DNA of 35,067 nucleotides from Isohypsibius dastychi (lineage: Eukaryota; Tardigrada; Eutardigrada; Parachela; Isohypsibiidae): assembly GCA_034696485.1 (NCBI GenBank), contig JAQIWT010000109.1, forward strand, positions 1-35,067, given 5' to 3'. Under the pieces are notes generated by a model. The model was not told the DNA's origin and did not search any database. It saw only the letters and a list, made by a program, of their open reading frames with translations. Position 1 is the stretch's first letter; each line of letters starts with the position of its first letter. Of this stretch, positions 32,437-35,067 are shown piece by piece. Made by a program: the position numbers and the translations under genes.

Positions 32437-33949
32437 GCTGCTGCTGCTCCAACGACGTCCTGTCAACAGAAAATGTCGGTTTTTCTTTTTCGGCCAGATT
32501 ATTCTACATTTCTGAAATGAAAGAGCGAAAGACGAGCTTGTGTTTTTGTTTTCGTTTTTGGGCGCCCGAGCCTGAGCCCCCACCCACACGCAGAGTAAGG
32601 GGCTCAAACTCAAAGTAAGTGTGTGTTCAACATGGTAATTGGTAAGGTGTGGTTTTGATGTTGACAAGTGGTTTGAAGAATGGCTACCGTAGCATACATC
32701 TGTGCGGAAATTCTGAACGGTACTGACCTTTCTCAGAAATCTGAAAATCAGAATGACGGCTCCGATTAACAGAGGAATCTGACAATCTGGATCCAAAGGT
32801 CAGCAGCGTTGGCGACCACTGCCTGCAAATTCGTTGCGGTCAAAGCCAGCCGAATGCTTTGCGTTGAGTGTAATCTTCATGTGTGTCGTTCCTGATCAAC
32901 TGAGATATCATGCTTCTCAGTGTTTGCGTAAGCCCTAGCACTTACTTCGACGCTTCTAATCCTTCTATCGGTCAACTACGAGTATCCATTCGCGCTCCAC
33001 TCTAGGGTGGGTGAAAGGTCACGGAAATATCAAAGACGACACAGTGGGATCAGTTTTCGACTACAAAGTTAGACCTAATTATCATGAATCGACCACACCC
33101 GACTACGCTGTGTGAATAGATAGAACTATGTGCACGCCGACCTGAACGAAATTCAGTGTGGAATTCGATTATAGTCAACGTAACGGCAACGCCGACGGAA
33201 CTGCATTCGTTCAAAACGTGGAATGCGAAGAATATGAAGACTCCTTCTGTACATGAACGTACGTAACAAAACAAGGGCGGATTTGTTGGATTACCGTATA
33301 CTAGGACTTTGGAACATTTTGCACCTCACTGCGTCCATCCGTCAGCTGTATCATAAAATAATTTTTTTGTTTGCCAAACCTGTGCAGCGGTAATCCGGGA
33401 GCAGCAGAATCTTAAGAATAAATCTGTGTACCGTTGTGTAATGCGAGTATGTACGTCAAATACCGATACTGAACTAGTGTTTTCATTGCGCGGCATTGAG
33501 AAACCCGAGAGCGCAGAGCGAACCATCATTCATTAACCCAAGTAAGAGGAAGCAATCAAAATGTGCATCAAGCGTCGCACGCCAGGGTAATCGAACATGT
33601 CTCTGAAAGTGATTACCGTTGGTCGGCTGTCATTCTCTGGATGAGCTTTGACTTGCTCAGGAGGATAGATCAGGCTGATCAGAATCCATGACTGACATTT
33701 AATGCCTGGCATTTTGGCAGCTCACGGTTGGGTGTCTCATCAATGCTGGCTCTCCGCGGCGCTGCACGACTGCTCTAATTCCATTCCAATCACCCCCATC
33801 GAAAGCGCAATATTAGATTACCCCGATCAACGCCTACCAAATTGCCCTCCAGTCTCAAGTCTGCTCATCTTTTACAATTTTCCATCGACGACAGTTCATC
33901 TTACACCTTGCCCTTTTCATCATCTGGTCAATTATGTACAGCGGTATTA
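32437..33949. other. Divergent intergenic region
   Basis: About 1.5 kb between the GCP5-like start (minus) and a plus-strand first exon. The minus frame is open upstream of 32436 but has no ATG there. No RNA gene or repeat was recognised. Confidence 0.45.
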
Positions 33950-34132
33950 ATGTCTCCTCGAGTCGTCGCTCAGTCCGTCGAAGACCGCAACCAAGACTTC
34001 ACAGCCAAAATCCGCAGAATTCACAACCAGCCTTGCCTGCTGATTTATCGGTCAAGGGGAGATTCACCAACTGTTGTCGGGTATTCGTACACTGCGTTAG
34101 AAGGGTCATTTTCGGAGTATCCGATGGATATG
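33950..34132 (+). CDS. First coding exon of an unrecognised gene (partial)
   Basis: An ATG at 33950 opens 61 codons that end exactly at a strong donor, GATATG|GTGAGT, in phase 0. The peptide is hydrophilic with Arg/Asp/Gln, then contains a short beta-like patch (CLLIYRSRGDSPTVVGYSY). No signal peptide is present. The frame is also open upstream of the ATG. A possible next exon starts after ATTTTCAG at 34617 (LEDEIYRRCKC, stop at 34687), but the match is weak; the gene may also run past the right edge. No family recognised. Confidence 0.45.
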
Positions 34133-35067
34133 GTGAGTCTGAGAATTATCTGAGATACGACGCTTGAAAAAACATGATTGGATTTTCACTAATTGGATTT
34201 GGATTGAAAAACGCTTCGTTACGCAGATCCGGTTTGTGGCTTGAGAGCACATGACAATCAGCACACTGCTTTCAACACATGCAGGAACGTACATGCATGT
34301 TAAGCTGTTTACTGCTGTTTGAAACCATAAAGACCGGTTGGTATCACTCGAGCTGGGAAAGTCTGGCTGGTCACTCCAGCGATAGGAGTAATACCGTACA
34401 ACATACCTACATTGGGCAGAATGTGTTCCTGGGGGAAATTAGTTTGACTTCAGCCGGTTCATTTATTCAAAGGGGTACATAATGGTACTACTTCATTACT
34501 TTATTTCATTGGGGTAATAGCTGGATAAGAAGCCCGAGCGAGGGCATCACGCAGTGAAAACCGCAGACGATTGACCAGGGCTTTCACAGCGTTTTGATCA
34601 AATTAGTAGAATTTTCAGCTAGAAGATGAGATTTACAGGCGCTGCAAATGCAGGAAGCTGAGTAAAATGAATTTTGCCACTTTGTAACTGGCGTGTAAGA
34701 GCGTCATATTTAGCCATTATTGATTGTCTTTACGTGTCTCAGGAGTAAGGCTATTATGAACGAAGCAAAATATTTTGGTTACCGCTTATGGCTGACGTCA
34801 GCGGACATTCGTTTTTGAATATTCAGTAAATAATCGGTATCCGGACAACTAATTACGAGGAACGATGACCTTATCTACCGTACCAGATTTTAGAGAAGAT
34901 AATGTGATGAGCTTTTTGTACCGGCTTGAGACGGAGCTTATAACGCCAATTTTCGTGAAGTAAATTTTTGGGTTTCGTGATTGCAAATTCGGCTGAGCGG
35001 AGAGCTGTTGAAATGTGTATCCATCATGTAGTTGGATGCGTTGGAAAAGTGAGCATGTTAATTCGAT
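34133..35067. other. Right-end stretch, no firm gene
   Basis: Presumably the intron and downstream exons of the gene starting at 33950. One candidate acceptor (34616) gives a short terminal exon; nothing else is supported. Confidence 0.35.

Noticed and set aside
33326-33529. Minus-strand open frame in the right intergenic region
   Set aside because: Short, without domain, splice context or signal peptide.
1-35067. tRNA, rRNA, CRISPR arrays, bacterial operons or viral genes
   Set aside because: Looked for A/B-box tRNA patterns and regular spaced repeats by eye and found none; all genes are intron-bearing animal types.

Overview
This is a eukaryotic, compact, intron-rich animal window. It carries CUB, ZP, astacin, F-box, peptide-GPCR, KChIP-type EF-hand, gamma-tubulin complex and small heat shock protein genes, all with GT-AG introns. 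Most introns are 33-150 bp; a few are 0.2-1.1 kb. Metazoan secreted domains, high gene density (about a dozen genes in 35 kb) and an sHSP with a long disordered N-terminal half suggest an ecdysozoan invertebrate, most likely a tardigrade. That taxonomic call is an inference, not something the sequence proves. All exon structures here were built by hand, joining open frames across splice sites so that intron phase is kept.

Layout. 1-69 is the edge of a 22-bp tandem repeat. Plus-strand genes follow: a secreted Gly/Pro/Gln-rich Cys protein (826-2138), an F-box protein (2234-3470) and a large secreted CUB-ZP protein with carboxypeptidase-regulatory-like repeats (3825-6720). A minus-strand two-exon sHSP (8838-7122) has a hairpin MITE in its intron. 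Next are two small plus-strand secreted proteins: a putative neuropeptide precursor (9516-9931) and a He_PIG-like protein (10728-11234). From about 11.5 kb to 32.4 kb every recognised gene is on the minus strand: a rhodopsin-family peptide GPCR (12901-11534), an astacin metalloprotease (15447-13801), a short Pro-rich protein (16918-16562), three related modular Cys-rich secreted proteins (18174-17097, 19635-18562 and the C-terminal half of 23055-20105), a KChIP-like calcium sensor (27038-23964) and a GCP5-like gamma-tubulin complex component (32436-28033). A plus-strand first exon (33950-34132) starts a gene that cannot be closed inside the window.

Most notable is 17.1-23.1 kb. It holds an apparently undescribed four-module Cys-rich secreted family in which every junction between modules has a phase-1 intron, and almost every module exon is phase 1-1. 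One member looks joined to an N-terminal LysM domain and an internally duplicated Cys-rich unit, making a 741-residue protein. An intronic stop plus an AATAAA signal could also release the LysM half alone. Most of the secreted genes fit extracellular matrix, cuticle or defence roles, but the sequence gives no direct functional proof.
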